Assembly (NCBI GenBank): GCA_902771635.1
Contig: CACXXW010000007.1
Location: 1-64,000, forward strand
DNA: 64,000 nt
Direction of reading: 5' to 3'
Source: an uncultured Bacteroidia bacterium
GTDB lineage: Bacteria > Bacteroidota > Bacteroidia > Bacteroidales > F082
The translations under genes and the position numbers were made by a program. Within the stretch, counting starts at the first letter, position 1. Every line of letters starts with the position of its first letter. The notes below the pieces were generated by a model. It did no database searches. It worked only from the letters and a program-made list of their open reading frames with translations, and was not told where the DNA came from. Below are positions 1 to 7,901 of the stretch, one piece after another.

Positions 1-298
1 GATTTCGACAGGTGGCGGCACGGCTTGCTATTTCGACAACATGGAGTGGATGAACCAACACGGTTTGACGGTTTTTTTACGCATCAGCGAAAAGGCCGTC
101 GTTGACCGTTTGCTCCACGCTAAGCGGAAACGTCCTCTTTCCATAGGTAAAAGCGAGGAGGAACTGACTGAGTTCGTCGCCCAGCATTACACATCACGCC
201 TGCCGTTTTATGAGCAAGCCAAAATCACAGTGAAGTCAGAAGACCTCGACCTAGATAATTTGTTGGAAATGATCAAAGGGACGCTCTTAGTCTCTTAA
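1..298 (+). CDS. aroK: Shikimate kinase, C-terminal part (5' end outside window)
   Basis: The open frame enters from the left edge (frame of base 2), so the N-terminus with the Walker A loop is missing. The visible part begins ISTGGGTACYFDN, the conserved glycine-rich shikimate-binding segment of shikimate kinase. It continues with the lid region (KRKRPL) and the usual helical C-terminus with R/K-rich ATP-contact residues. The enzyme phosphorylates shikimate at O3 in the chorismate pathway in the cytoplasm. Another enzyme of the same pathway, shikimate dehydrogenase, lies at 1774-2517 on the other strand. Its 3' end overlaps the convergent methyltransferase gene by 12 bases. Family assignment is secure; the gene is cut by the window, not necessarily broken. 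Confidence 0.9.
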   Translation, partial: ISTGGGTACYFDNMEWMNQHGLTVFLRISEKAVVDRLLHAKRKRPLSIGKSEEELTEFVAQHYTSRLPFYEQAKITVKSEDLDLDNLLEMIKGTLLVS

Positions 299-1695
299 TG
301 TCAGCAAACAAACATTCTCCACATGCTGTGTGTGCGGGAACATGTCGACGGGCTGCACGGCCATGACCTTATAGGATGAATCAAGCAATTGTAAATCACG
401 GGCTTGTGTGGCTGGGTTGCAGCTGACATAGACGATTTTCTTCGCGCGAATCTTCAACAATTGTTCCACCACTTTCTCGGCCATACCTGCACGAGGCGGG
501 TCGGTGACGATAAGATCAGGCGTGCCGTTGGTGGTGATGAAGTCGTCGGTGAAAACCTTGGCCATGTCGCCAGCATAGAATGTGCAATTCTTGATGCCAT
601 TGATTTCGGCATTCACCCGATGCCGACTACCTTGTTCACAAACCTTGAGAAATATTGGGCGATAGTGCCTGTGCCCGTGTAAAGGTCGTACATCAATTCA
701 TCGCCTTGCACCTCCGCGAGGTCGAAAGCGGTCTTATATAGTCTTTCCGCTTGATAGACATTGGTTTGGAAGAACGATACCGGCCCGATGCGGAATTTTA
801 GGTCATCGTATCCCGGGCGCGGCGATTTCATCGTTTCGATGAGGTAGGGCTCACCCTTGAGGCACTCAAAGGGCAGGTCGTTGATGATGTCGTTCAGTTT
901 CGGGTTGATGACCAATAGCAGTGACACGATTTGTGGGAAGGCCATTTCCAAGGCTGGGATGAGCTCATGGCGCACGATGGCGTTTTCCTCGCCAATCACG
1001 ATGATGACCATGAACTCGCCTTTTGAGTTGCAGCGGATGACAAGGTTACGCATCAGTCCCTCGTGGGCGCGGAAGTTGTAGTAGGGGAGGTGTCGTTCCA
1101 GCGTGAAGCGTCTGACGAACAGACGGATATCGTTCGACGGGTCGGCTTGCAGGTGACATTGCTCGATGTCGACCACGCGGTCAAAAAGTTGGGGTAGGTG
1201 GAAACCGAGTCCCTTGCAGGCGTCTTCATCATGAGTACCGGTGGGTGCACCATCAGTGAGCCATTTACGGTTCGAGAAGGTGTATTCCAGCTTGTTGCGG
1301 TAGGCAAACTGCTTTTCGCAACCCAAAATCGGGCGAATCTCAGGGTATTCTATTTTCCCGATGCGGTCGAAGTTGTCCTTCACCTGTTTCTGCTTGTAGT
1401 AGGTCTGCCATTGGTAGTCCATGTGCTGCCATTTGCAGCCGCCACAAAGGCCGAAATGCTGACATACGGGCACCACGCGTTTGTCCGACAGCTTCTTGAA
1501 GTTCAATATCTTGCCCTCATAGAAGTTCTTCTTGCGCTTATAGACCTCGATGTCGACCACATCACCAGGCACACCAAAGGGGATGAAGACCACGCGCCCT
1601 TCGGGCTTTGCCACCGACATGCCTTCAGCACCGGCGTCGACGATTTCGACGTTCTCGATGTATTCGGGTTCTCGTTTTATTTTTTGTCTCGCCAT
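287..1695 (-). pseudogene. rlmD: 23S rRNA (uracil-5-)-methyltransferase RlmD/RumA type, frameshifted by a short internal deletion
   Basis: Two adjacent frames together make one TrmA/RumA-family methyltransferase, which makes 5-methyluridine in rRNA using S-adenosylmethionine. The first frame (613-1695) has an N-terminal TRAM-like domain, the iron-sulfur cysteines (CQHFGLCGGC) and SAM motif I (DLYTGTGTIAQYF). It then ends at a stop just after VVGIG. The second frame (287-616) resumes at VNAEINGIKN and has TDPPRAGM and the catalytic cysteine in VYVSCNPAT. From family knowledge, about 11 residues, including the acidic residue after VVGI that binds the SAM ribose, should lie between. About 31 bases appear missing (inference), giving the frameshift. 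As written the gene would be non-functional. An assembly or consensus error is the main alternative. Start ATG at 1695. Confidence 0.85.
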
Positions 1696-1710
1696 TTTGT
1701 TCTTCTTTTT

Positions 1711-1787
1711 GACTATGGCTTATGGCCAATGACCATGGCTTGCTCATACGTAATAGCAAGCCATTGGCCATAGTCATAGGCCATAGT
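1711..1787. repeat. Imperfect inverted repeat built of short words (family 1, copy 1)
   Basis: The arms GACTATGGCTTATGGCC... and ...GGCCATAGTCATAGGCCATAGT are mutually complementary around 1748, with each arm itself made of repeated ATGGC/ATGAC-like words. The same layout recurs at 11323-11401. The right arm runs into the 3' end of aroE and supplies its stop codon and last residues. It could act as a bidirectional terminator between aroE and rlmD (inference). Confidence 0.7.
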
Positions 1788-2517
1788 TGTCATTAAAAAT
1801 CTCCCAAGTTTTCTTCGCTTGTTCCTCAAACATCTGCATTCCGTTATACACCTTGGCACCCCAGGTCTTGCCTAACTCCATGAAAGCCGTCTCCTTCGGG
1901 TTGTAAATCAGGTCGATGAGGATGTGCTTGCCGCTTAAGGCTTGGTAATGAAGGTCGGGGAAAGTGTCCACTTGTGGCGCCATACCCAAAGGCGTTGTAT
2001 TAATGATAAGGTGGTTTTGACGCAGGATTTCATCGCTCAGCGTGTCGTAGGTGTAGTCGCCTTTTTCGGCACTGCGGCTGACGGTGGAAAAGGGAATGCC
2101 TTTTTGCTTTAGTACATATTGCACCGCTTTCGAAGCACCGCCTGTACCCAACACCAAGGCATAATTAATGGTTTTGCCGTTGACGGCACGATTGAGCAGT
2201 TGATCGAATCCATAAACATCAGTGTTGTAGCCTTTCAGCTTACCTTCCGTGATTTTCACCACATTGACCGCGCCGACTTCTTTCGCGGTCTCATCGATTT
2301 CATCCAACAGGGGAATGATGGCTTCCTTATAAGGTATTGTCACATTGAACCCACAGAGGTCGGGGTAGCGTTCCATCACCTCTTGAAGTTCATCCAATGA
2401 CTTGAGGTCGAAATGCTGATAAAGGCAGTCGAGACCTTCATATTCGAATTTGTCGTTGAAGTAGAACCTTGACTGCGAGTGTTTCAGTGGATGTCCGATG
2501 AGTCCGTAGCGTTTCAT
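1774..2517 (-). CDS. aroE: Shikimate dehydrogenase
   Basis: A 247-residue protein that reduces 3-dehydroshikimate to shikimate with NADPH in the chorismate pathway. It opens YGLIGHPLKHSQS, the shikimate-binding Ser motif. The catalytic Lys lies in NVTIPYKE, the substrate Asn/Asp in GYNTD, and the Rossmann loop in LGTGGASKAV. NTTPLGM and the C-terminal GMQMFEEQ segment are also typical. Length is slightly short but usual for Bacteroidota AroE. Start ATG at 2517 gives the canonical MKRYGLIG N-terminus. The last few codons (NYGL, stop) lie inside an inverted repeat, so the extreme C-terminus seems to have been rewritten by it. The next gene upstream on the same strand begins 12 bases away, suggesting an operon with the exporter and the TPR gene. 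Confidence 0.96.
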   Translation of the reverse strand: MKRYGLIGHPLKHSQSRFYFNDKFEYEGLDCLYQHFDLKSLDELQEVMERYPDLCGFNVTIPYKEAIIPLLDEIDETAKEVGAVNVVKITEGKLKGYNTDVYGFDQLLNRAVNGKTINYALVLGTGGASKAVQYVLKQKGIPFSTVSRSAEKGDYTYDTLSDEILRQNHLIINTTPLGMAPQVDTFPDLHYQALSGKHILIDLIYNPKETAFMELGKTWGAKVYNGMQMFEEQAKKTWEIFNDNYGL

Positions 2518-2529
2518 AGTACCTTGTTT

Positions 2530-3033
2530 TTATTGTCCTGTAATGCCAAACCATGCTCCGAATCCAAGGGTGCACAACACGCCGACAATGACGCTGGCGA
2601 GCACCACACCTCCAATGACGGCCAACACGCTTTTCTTGAAGTCCATGTCAAGGAAACTGGCTGCTAAGGTGCCGGTCCATGCGCCCGTGCCAGGCAACGG
2701 GATGCCGACAAAGAGCAATAAAGCGAAATATAGGCCACGACCGGCTTTCGCTTGCAGCTTTTGACCACCTTTTTCGCCTTTTTTCAGACACCAAGTGAAA
2801 AACCTTCCGATGATTTTCTTGTCCTTGCCCCATTCCAAAATGCGGCGGGCAAAGAAGAAGATGAAGGGAACGGGAATCATGTTGCCGATGGCGATGACAA
2901 TGTAGCTCAATAAGATGTTGAGGTCAGGGGAAGTCGTCGCTTTTAGGGTGTAGGCAACAGGGATGGCGCCACGCAGTTCGACAATGGGCACCATGGCAAT
3001 CAGGAAAATATATAGGTAGTCTTTGATACGCAT
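2530..3033 (-). CDS. Small multi-drug export family membrane protein (COG2426-like)
   Basis: A 167-residue integral membrane protein with about four hydrophobic segments (near residues 5-25, 40-62, 100-122 and 135-160). The signature segments PIVELRGAIPVAY near the N-terminus and FVGIPLPGTGAWTG in the middle match the family annotated as putative small multi-drug export protein (PF06695). No substrate has been firmly shown for the family, so the name should not be read as proven function. It sits 3 bases after the TPR gene and 12 bases before aroE, all on the minus strand, consistent with co-transcription from the promoter at 4521-4528. Confidence 0.85.
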   Translation of the reverse strand: MRIKDYLYIFLIAMVPIVELRGAIPVAYTLKATTSPDLNILLSYIVIAIGNMIPVPFIFFFARRILEWGKDKKIIGRFFTWCLKKGEKGGQKLQAKAGRGLYFALLLFVGIPLPGTGAWTGTLAASFLDMDFKKSVLAVIGGVVLASVIVGVLCTLGFGAWFGITGQ

Positions 3034-3036
3034 GAA

Positions 3037-4497
3037 TTATTCGGGTTGGTTTGCTGTATTTGAATTCTGGTTTTTCTTGTGTTGTTCGATGAGTTCGAGG
3101 ATTTGGGAGTCGTTGGCCAGCAGTTCCTTGTCGTATTCCAGGAAGTCAGGCCACACTTCGAAGTCGGCATCCAAGGCTTGGTCTAAGGCTTCCAAACCTT
3201 CGTGGTGTGAGCCTTTCACGAAATAGGCGTAGGCCAAAAGATAAAGCAGCGAGGAGTCGTTGTCGGTTTGCATCAGCCCGAATTTGATGGTGTTGATGGC
3301 CTCATCGATTTTGTCCTGTTGCCCATAGAGGTCGGCGATGTAGTAATAGGCATCGGCGTCGTTGGGTGTCTGCTCTTGGATTTTGCGCAGGCATTCCATG
3401 GCCTTGTCGTATTCCTTCAGTTTCATGTAATCGGTGGCGATGGAGTAGAGGTGGTCAGTCTCCCAAGGCTCGTATTCCAGGGCTTTCTCGAAGAATTTGA
3501 TGGCCTTTCGGCTTTGGCCACGGTCGCTGAAGACGTAGCCGAGACCGGCATAACCGGAACCTATCATTGGGTTGATTTCCAAGGCTTTGTTGAAATGATC
3601 CTCGGCGGTTTGCAGGTCGTTGAGGCGGTAGTAGCAGTCGCCGATGGTGGTGTGTATCATCGAGGTCTCCACGCCGTTGCGCAAGGCTTCTTCAAGGGTG
3701 TCGATGGCTTCCTTGTAGCGGCCCAAATCGTAATAGATGTCGGCCAGGTGCATGTTAGTCCAAAGGTCTTCCGGGTCGATGCTAAGGGCATACTCGTATG
3801 GATCGATGCTCTCTTCGTATTGGCCCATCATGCGGTAGACATCTCCGATGTTGGTCCAGGCCTTGCTGTTGTACGGGTCTTTGTCGACCAGTTTTTGGAA
3901 GTAGTCGATGGCGTCTTCTTTGCGGCCTGCGCTGAGGTAGCAGCAGCGGATCTCGTGGTAGATGGTGTCTTTGTCATCGGCGAGGGCAAGGGCTTTGTCG
4001 TAGAACTCAAGGGCGAGGTCGTATTTGCGCATGTGCTGGTACTCGTAGGCGATGGCGTTGTAGAGTTCAAACTTCTCATCCTCATCGAAGTAGGGCAGGG
4101 CACTGAAATAGTTCTCCAAAGCCTCTTCCGACTTGCCTAAGACGGCCAGACATGAGCCGAGAGTGAGGAAATAGTCGGGATCCTCATCATCGTCGACGCG
4201 TTCCACATGCTGCATGATGTCGAAAGCACTTTGGGCGTCGTTTTCCAAAAGGTATTGGCGAGCATACTTGATTTTCAGCATGTTGCTTTCGGGATGCTGC
4301 GCCATAGCCAACTCCACAGCCTGCCTTGAGCGGTTCAGGTCGTTGTTTTTGGTGTAATGGTCGATGATGAACTCAAACTCCTCGCTGTCGAAATACACCG
4401 ATTTGTGCGTTTTCAGCATGTCCTCATACCGCTCGATAGCCGCCTTTCGGTCTTTTTCTTCTTCCCAATAATCTTCAAAGTCTTCGTTGTCAAACAT
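3037..4497 (-). CDS. Tetratricopeptide-repeat protein
   Basis: A 486-residue cytoplasmic protein built almost wholly of TPR-type helix pairs. Examples are AWTNIGDVYRMMGQYEESI, LWTNMHLADIYYDLGRYKEA and GYAGLGYVFSDRGQSRKAI, with about eleven repeats from residue 60 to 450. It begins with an acidic segment (MFDNEDFEDYWEEE) and has no signal peptide, so it is likely a protein-protein scaffold. The frame stays open upstream to 4890, but ATG 4497 is chosen because the extension runs through a divergent gene and a TATTTTTG -7 box lies 23 bases upstream of this start. Similar TPR proteins are widespread in Bacteroidota. No specific partner can be named. Confidence 0.9.
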   Translation of the reverse strand: MFDNEDFEDYWEEEKDRKAAIERYEDMLKTHKSVYFDSEEFEFIIDHYTKNNDLNRSRQAVELAMAQHPESNMLKIKYARQYLLENDAQSAFDIMQHVERVDDDEDPDYFLTLGSCLAVLGKSEEALENYFSALPYFDEDEKFELYNAIAYEYQHMRKYDLALEFYDKALALADDKDTIYHEIRCCYLSAGRKEDAIDYFQKLVDKDPYNSKAWTNIGDVYRMMGQYEESIDPYEYALSIDPEDLWTNMHLADIYYDLGRYKEAIDTLEEALRNGVETSMIHTTIGDCYYRLNDLQTAEDHFNKALEINPMIGSGYAGLGYVFSDRGQSRKAIKFFEKALEYEPWETDHLYSIATDYMKLKEYDKAMECLRKIQEQTPNDADAYYYIADLYGQQDKIDEAINTIKFGLMQTDNDSSLLYLLAYAYFVKGSHHEGLEALDQALDADFEVWPDFLEYDKELLANDSQILELIEQHKKNQNSNTANQPE

Positions 4498-4520
4498 GGG
4501 TTGCCTGATGAAATTTGGTG

Positions 4521-4528
4521 CAAAAATA
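4521..4528 (-). promoter_or_regulatory. Bacteroidota -7 box (TATTTTTG) for the TPR gene operon
   Basis: The minus strand reads TATTTTTG, matching TAnnTTTG, 23 bases before the TPR start. It lies back to back with the plus-strand box at 4559. Confidence 0.6.
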
Positions 4529-4558
4529 ATAAAAAAGGAGGATATATGGCTTTTTTTG

Positions 4559-4566
4559 TATCTTTG
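4559..4566 (+). promoter_or_regulatory. Bacteroidota -7 box (TATCTTTG) for the TPM-domain gene
   Basis: TATCTTTG matches TAnnTTTG and lies 19 bases before the ATG at 4586. It supports that start over the longer open frame beginning at 4487. Confidence 0.6.
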
Positions 4567-4585
4567 TAAGGTTGTTACACGAACG

Positions 4586-6154
4586 ATGATGAAACGAATT
4601 GCCTTATTTTTGATATTGTTTTCATTGGCTTTCAATGCGATGGCGGATGGCGCGTGGACGGTGCGTACAGTGCCCAACACGCGTTTGCAAAGCAACGACA
4701 TCCATGTTTCGGATCCTGACGGATACTTGTCGGACAGTGTTGAGATGACCATCAATACGGCTTTGTGTGCCATTCGTGACAAGGCGGATGTCTTCGTGGT
4801 GACCTTGTCGAGTATCGGTGAGGCGGAGCCCAAGCATTTTGCCACGGAGCTTTTCAACGATTGGGGCATCGGCGATGCTGAAACCGACAATGGCGTTCTT
4901 TTGCTCTTTGTGGAAGACCAGCATGCCTTGGAGTTTGAGACAGGCTACGGTGCCGAGGAGACGCTCACTGACTCCAAATGCGAGCGCATCTTTACCAAAA
5001 CCATCAAGCCTTTTTTCAAGAAGGGCGACTATGAGGGCGGACTCTGTGCGGGTGTAGGTGAGATTGTAAGTGTGTATGGCGGCGAAATCCCTGACGGATT
5101 GAAGGCTACACTACCCAGCACGGAAAATTTCGAAAGCAGTGACCTCACCTTAGGCGAGACCCTTTTGGGACTTATGGTGTTGGTTGTCTTTTTGTTGTTC
5201 CCTTTGCTCGGCATCATCTTTTGGGCGGTCAAAACCAAGACGAAATCGCCATTCAATGATAAAGAGACATTGTCTTCCACTGAAGAGGATGGTGTCCATT
5301 ATGTTAGTGAATTGAAGACTTCCTGGTCGGGTTCGCCATGGGATGGCAGGGGCTGCCTGGGAGGTTTGTTGATTGGACTCTCGTTTTTTGTCTTCCAATT
5401 CATCGCTCTTTTGGCCGTGATTGCCATCTCTCCCAACATGGGGATGAAAGGCCAGAGCCTTTGGTCGTTCTTGGTCGCTTTGTTGTTGTATCTCACTTGG
5501 ATTTGTTTCCGCCACAACCGTCGTATGCTGAAGACGGCCAAGAAGTTGGCCCAGACTTCCATCAACCCCAAGTCAGTCTATCAGGCGGCCAATGACCATA
5601 CCGCCAACAAGGTGGTGATGTGGATGGCACCATGGCTGGGCTGGATCTTTTATCTCATCCTGAAGCGTAGATTAAAGAATACCGAGGAAGGTTACCTTTG
5701 CCCGACCTGTGGCCAAGCCCTCAACCAGACCAAGAGCCTTATGCTTCCGGGCCATCATGCCACAGAGGAGCACCTAGGCACATTGCGCTTCACACCTTAC
5801 CGCTGTGTCAACGGACATACCTATGTGTTAAAAGGGAAGGGACCTGCGTTCAATCACTATCTGACTTGCGAGAAATGCGGCGCGTTGACGGCCAAGGTGA
5901 CCCAATCGCAGATGGTGCGTGCAGCCAGCTATTCACACAGCGGCCAAGAAGAGAAGACCTACGAATGCCAATATTGCCACTCCATTTACACCTCTATCAT
6001 CACGATACCTAAGCTTGAGCATGCGAGCAGCTCGTACAGTTCATCGAGTGGGAGCAGTTATTCTTCACACCATTCATCGCACCATTCTTCACACAGTTCG
6101 GGTTCCTTCGGCGGAGGCCATAGTGGCGGTGGAGGATATTCGGGGAGGTGGTAG
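4586..6154 (+). CDS. TPM-domain (YgcG-like) membrane protein with zinc-ribbon region and Ser/Gly/His-rich tail
   Basis: About 522 residues. A signal peptide (MMKRIALFLILFSLAFNAMA) is followed by a TPM domain (about residues 25-180) with VFVVTLSSIG, FNDWGIGDAETDNGVLLL and the GYGAEETLTD segment typical of YgcG/Psb32-like proteins. Membrane segments follow near 190-215, 270-300 and 310-335. After these, CxxC pairs (CPTCG, CEKCG, CQYC) suggest two zinc ribbons. The tail is low-complexity Ser/His/Gly (SSHHSSHHSS, then GGGHSGGGGYSGRW), which is the family hallmark. Such proteins are anchored to the membrane with the TPM domain outside the cytoplasm; some TPM domains have phosphatase activity. No substrate can be inferred. 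The zinc-ribbon insertion is less common than the plain TPM-TM-GGG tail layout. Confidence 0.85.
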   Translation: MMKRIALFLILFSLAFNAMADGAWTVRTVPNTRLQSNDIHVSDPDGYLSDSVEMTINTALCAIRDKADVFVVTLSSIGEAEPKHFATELFNDWGIGDAETDNGVLLLFVEDQHALEFETGYGAEETLTDSKCERIFTKTIKPFFKKGDYEGGLCAGVGEIVSVYGGEIPDGLKATLPSTENFESSDLTLGETLLGLMVLVVFLLFPLLGIIFWAVKTKTKSPFNDKETLSSTEEDGVHYVSELKTSWSGSPWDGRGCLGGLLIGLSFFVFQFIALLAVIAISPNMGMKGQSLWSFLVALLLYLTWICFRHNRRMLKTAKKLAQTSINPKSVYQAANDHTANKVVMWMAPWLGWIFYLILKRRLKNTEEGYLCPTCGQALNQTKSLMLPGHHATEEHLGTLRFTPYRCVNGHTYVLKGKGPAFNHYLTCEKCGALTAKVTQSQMVRAASYSHSGQEEKTYECQYCHSIYTSIITIPKLEHASSSYSSSSGSSYSSHHSSHHSSHSSGSFGGGHSGGGGYSGRW

Positions 6155-6253
6155 GTTAGTTTAGAGATTAGAGTTGGGGAAATGGAATTGTGGTGACTTA
6201 GGGGTCTTGGGCGGAATGAACTTTAGCTTGCGGGGGAAATTTTTAATGTATCT

Positions 6254-6283
6254 TTTGTAGACAAAACATATTTTTTAACTTTG
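6254..6283 (+). promoter_or_regulatory. Promoter of the SIR2-TIR/nSTAND operon
   Basis: TTTG at 6254-6257 and TAACTTTG at 6276-6283, spaced 18 bases, give a near-perfect Bacteroides-type TTTG-N19-TAnnTTTG promoter. Expected transcription start is near 6290, just before the small ORF at 6304. Confidence 0.65.
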
Positions 6284-6303
6284 CAGGCGGAAACAGCTAT
6301 GAT

Positions 6304-6426
6304 ATGACGCTCGACAAAGAAGAATTCAAGATTTTGGTGATGCTTTATGTCGCCGATGAAGTTGAAAATAAACACTCGGTGATGGAGGAACAGATGGTGA
6401 GGGGGATGAGGAGGGTGCTGAAATAA
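6304..6426 (+). CDS. Small ORF, 40 residues, at the head of the defence-like operon
   Basis: The ATG at 6304 opens a 40-residue frame starting MTLDKEEFKILVMLYVAD and ending MRRVLK. It lies 20 bases after a strong -7 box and 11 bases before the SIR2-TIR gene. The hydrophobic/charged spacing predicts an amphipathic helical protein, loosely like the first helices of TerB-type domains, but this resemblance is weak. It could be a real small regulator, a leader peptide, or the remnant of a longer gene. I do not recognise it. Confidence 0.4.
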   Translation: MTLDKEEFKILVMLYVADEVENKHSVMEEQMVRGMRRVLK

Positions 6427-6437
6427 AAACATACACT

Positions 6438-7901
6438 ATGGCCAGAAAACCCAAAGATTTAAATCGCAGCCCTAAGGAAAGCATCGGTACATTTGATGAG
6501 CAGTCATTTGTCGACGGTGTGTTCAACAATGAGTATATCCTTGTCGTGGGTAGTGGGGTAATCCTTGACCGTGCCAAGTTCCCGCAGACCGATGGCGACA
6601 TCAACCGATATATTCTCAATGAAATCAACAACGATCGCCGTGTGGAAAGAGTCGATTTCGTTGATCACAAGGACTTTACCGATGTTATAAGGGCTACACC
6701 GTCTGACAAACAAGATCCAATTTATTGTCTTTTGGCAGATGGCATTGACTATGAACTAAGCGACATTTCGCCCGAGCTTACTAAATTGCTGCGCTCCAAA
6801 CTGTTCAAGTTCGTGCTTACTACCACCATTGACGGATATGTGGAAGCCCTCATGCGTGACATCTGGGGTGATGAGCTTCGTGTCGTCAATATCAGTGATA
6901 ACCAGTCGCTCAAGGATTTCCAGACTGCACTTGAAACCAGTAGAGTGAACAAGTACGAACAGCCAACCTTGTTTTATGTTTTCGGCAAGGTCATCAAAGG
7001 GCGCGAGAAGCCCAAAGGCTTTATGGAGACCGATGTGGATGCCATCCGCTATATTGAAAAATGGATGAAAGACCTCGACAACAGGCACATCGTTCCCTTC
7101 CTGAAGAAAAAAAGAATGCTTGCTTTGGGCTGCAAGTTCGATGACTGGTATTTCCGATTTTTCTGGTACATTATCACGAGAGGGTTTAATGATGCCGATC
7201 GTGAAGGTGCCAAAGACACAGACGGAAGCATCCTCACAAGAGACAATTTGGCTTCCATGTTCAACCCCGATGATCCTGCCGACCAGCACCTTAAAGAATA
7301 CCTGCACCGCAGAGGCGTATGTATGCACGATGATGTTTGGCTTTTTATGAACCATATTTACAACTTGCTTACATCCACAGATCTTGATAGCCCTTTCCGA
7401 AAGATGATTCTTGAAAAGCGGCGCATGGGCGAGATTTTCATCTCATATAAAAATACGGATGTTCTCTTTGCTAGTGAGCTGTTTTGCAAGCTGGCGAGAG
7501 AAAAACAACTGAATGTCTGGTTCGACAATGTCGTGCTAAAAGGTGGTGACGAATACGAAGCAGTTATCCGCGAAGCCATACTCCAGTCCAAGATTTTCAT
7601 CCCTATACTCTCTCCTGCAATCAGCAAAGACTTGGAAGATAAGGGAGAACGAATTGACACTTTTTACAGCAAAGAATGGCGGTGGGCTTCTGAGAACAAC
7701 CAGCTGACCGTGTTGCCTGTGACCATCGGCGGTTATGACCTTCGCTCACCGGAACATCAAGTGTTTGAACGCATTTTGAAACATAAGACTTCTGGTATTG
7801 ATATGTACGAAAAGCCCAACAACTTTTTGGTCAATGAGAAAACAGGCTTCGCCAAGCTATTGGATTCCATATACAAACAGTTAGGAGTGACTGAGCCATG
7901 A
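6438..7901 (+). CDS. SIR2-like/TIR fusion protein, candidate NAD-consuming immune effector
   Basis: A 487-residue soluble protein with two domains. Residues 20-250 look like a SIR2_2-type domain: LVVGSGV at 35-41 (nucleotide loop), FVLTTTIDGYVE at 125-136, and LALGCKFDDW at 228-237. Residues 331-430 are a TIR domain: IFISYKNTD, then WFDNVVLKGGDEYE, IFIPILSPA, and YSKEW at 410-414 with Glu413 as candidate catalytic glutamate. Both fold families include NAD+ hydrolases in bacterial immunity (established for ThsA, pAgo-associated SIR2 and many TIR proteins). The canonical SIR2_2 motif is TTNYD; here it reads TTTID, so the SIR2 half may be inactive (inference). The stop overlaps the next start as ATGA, indicating translational coupling with the STAND NTPase. 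Composition is like the backbone. Confidence 0.85.
   Translation: MARKPKDLNRSPKESIGTFDEQSFVDGVFNNEYILVVGSGVILDRAKFPQTDGDINRYILNEINNDRRVERVDFVDHKDFTDVIRATPSDKQDPIYCLLADGIDYELSDISPELTKLLRSKLFKFVLTTTIDGYVEALMRDIWGDELRVVNISDNQSLKDFQTALETSRVNKYEQPTLFYVFGKVIKGREKPKGFMETDVDAIRYIEKWMKDLDNRHIVPFLKKKRMLALGCKFDDWYFRFFWYIITRGFNDADREGAKDTDGSILTRDNLASMFNPDDPADQHLKEYLHRRGVCMHDDVWLFMNHIYNLLTSTDLDSPFRKMILEKRRMGEIFISYKNTDVLFASELFCKLAREKQLNVWFDNVVLKGGDEYEAVIREAILQSKIFIPILSPAISKDLEDKGERIDTFYSKEWRWASENNQLTVLPVTIGGYDLRSPEHQVFERILKHKTSGIDMYEKPNNFLVNEKTGFAKLLDSIYKQLGVTEP

Noticed and set aside
3268..4140. 290-codon open frame opposite the TPR gene
   Set aside because: Valine-rich shadow of the TPR repeats, which are clearly coding on the minus strand.
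4498..4890. Upstream extension of the TPR gene
   Set aside because: Low-complexity translation antisense to the TPM-domain gene; start set at 4497.
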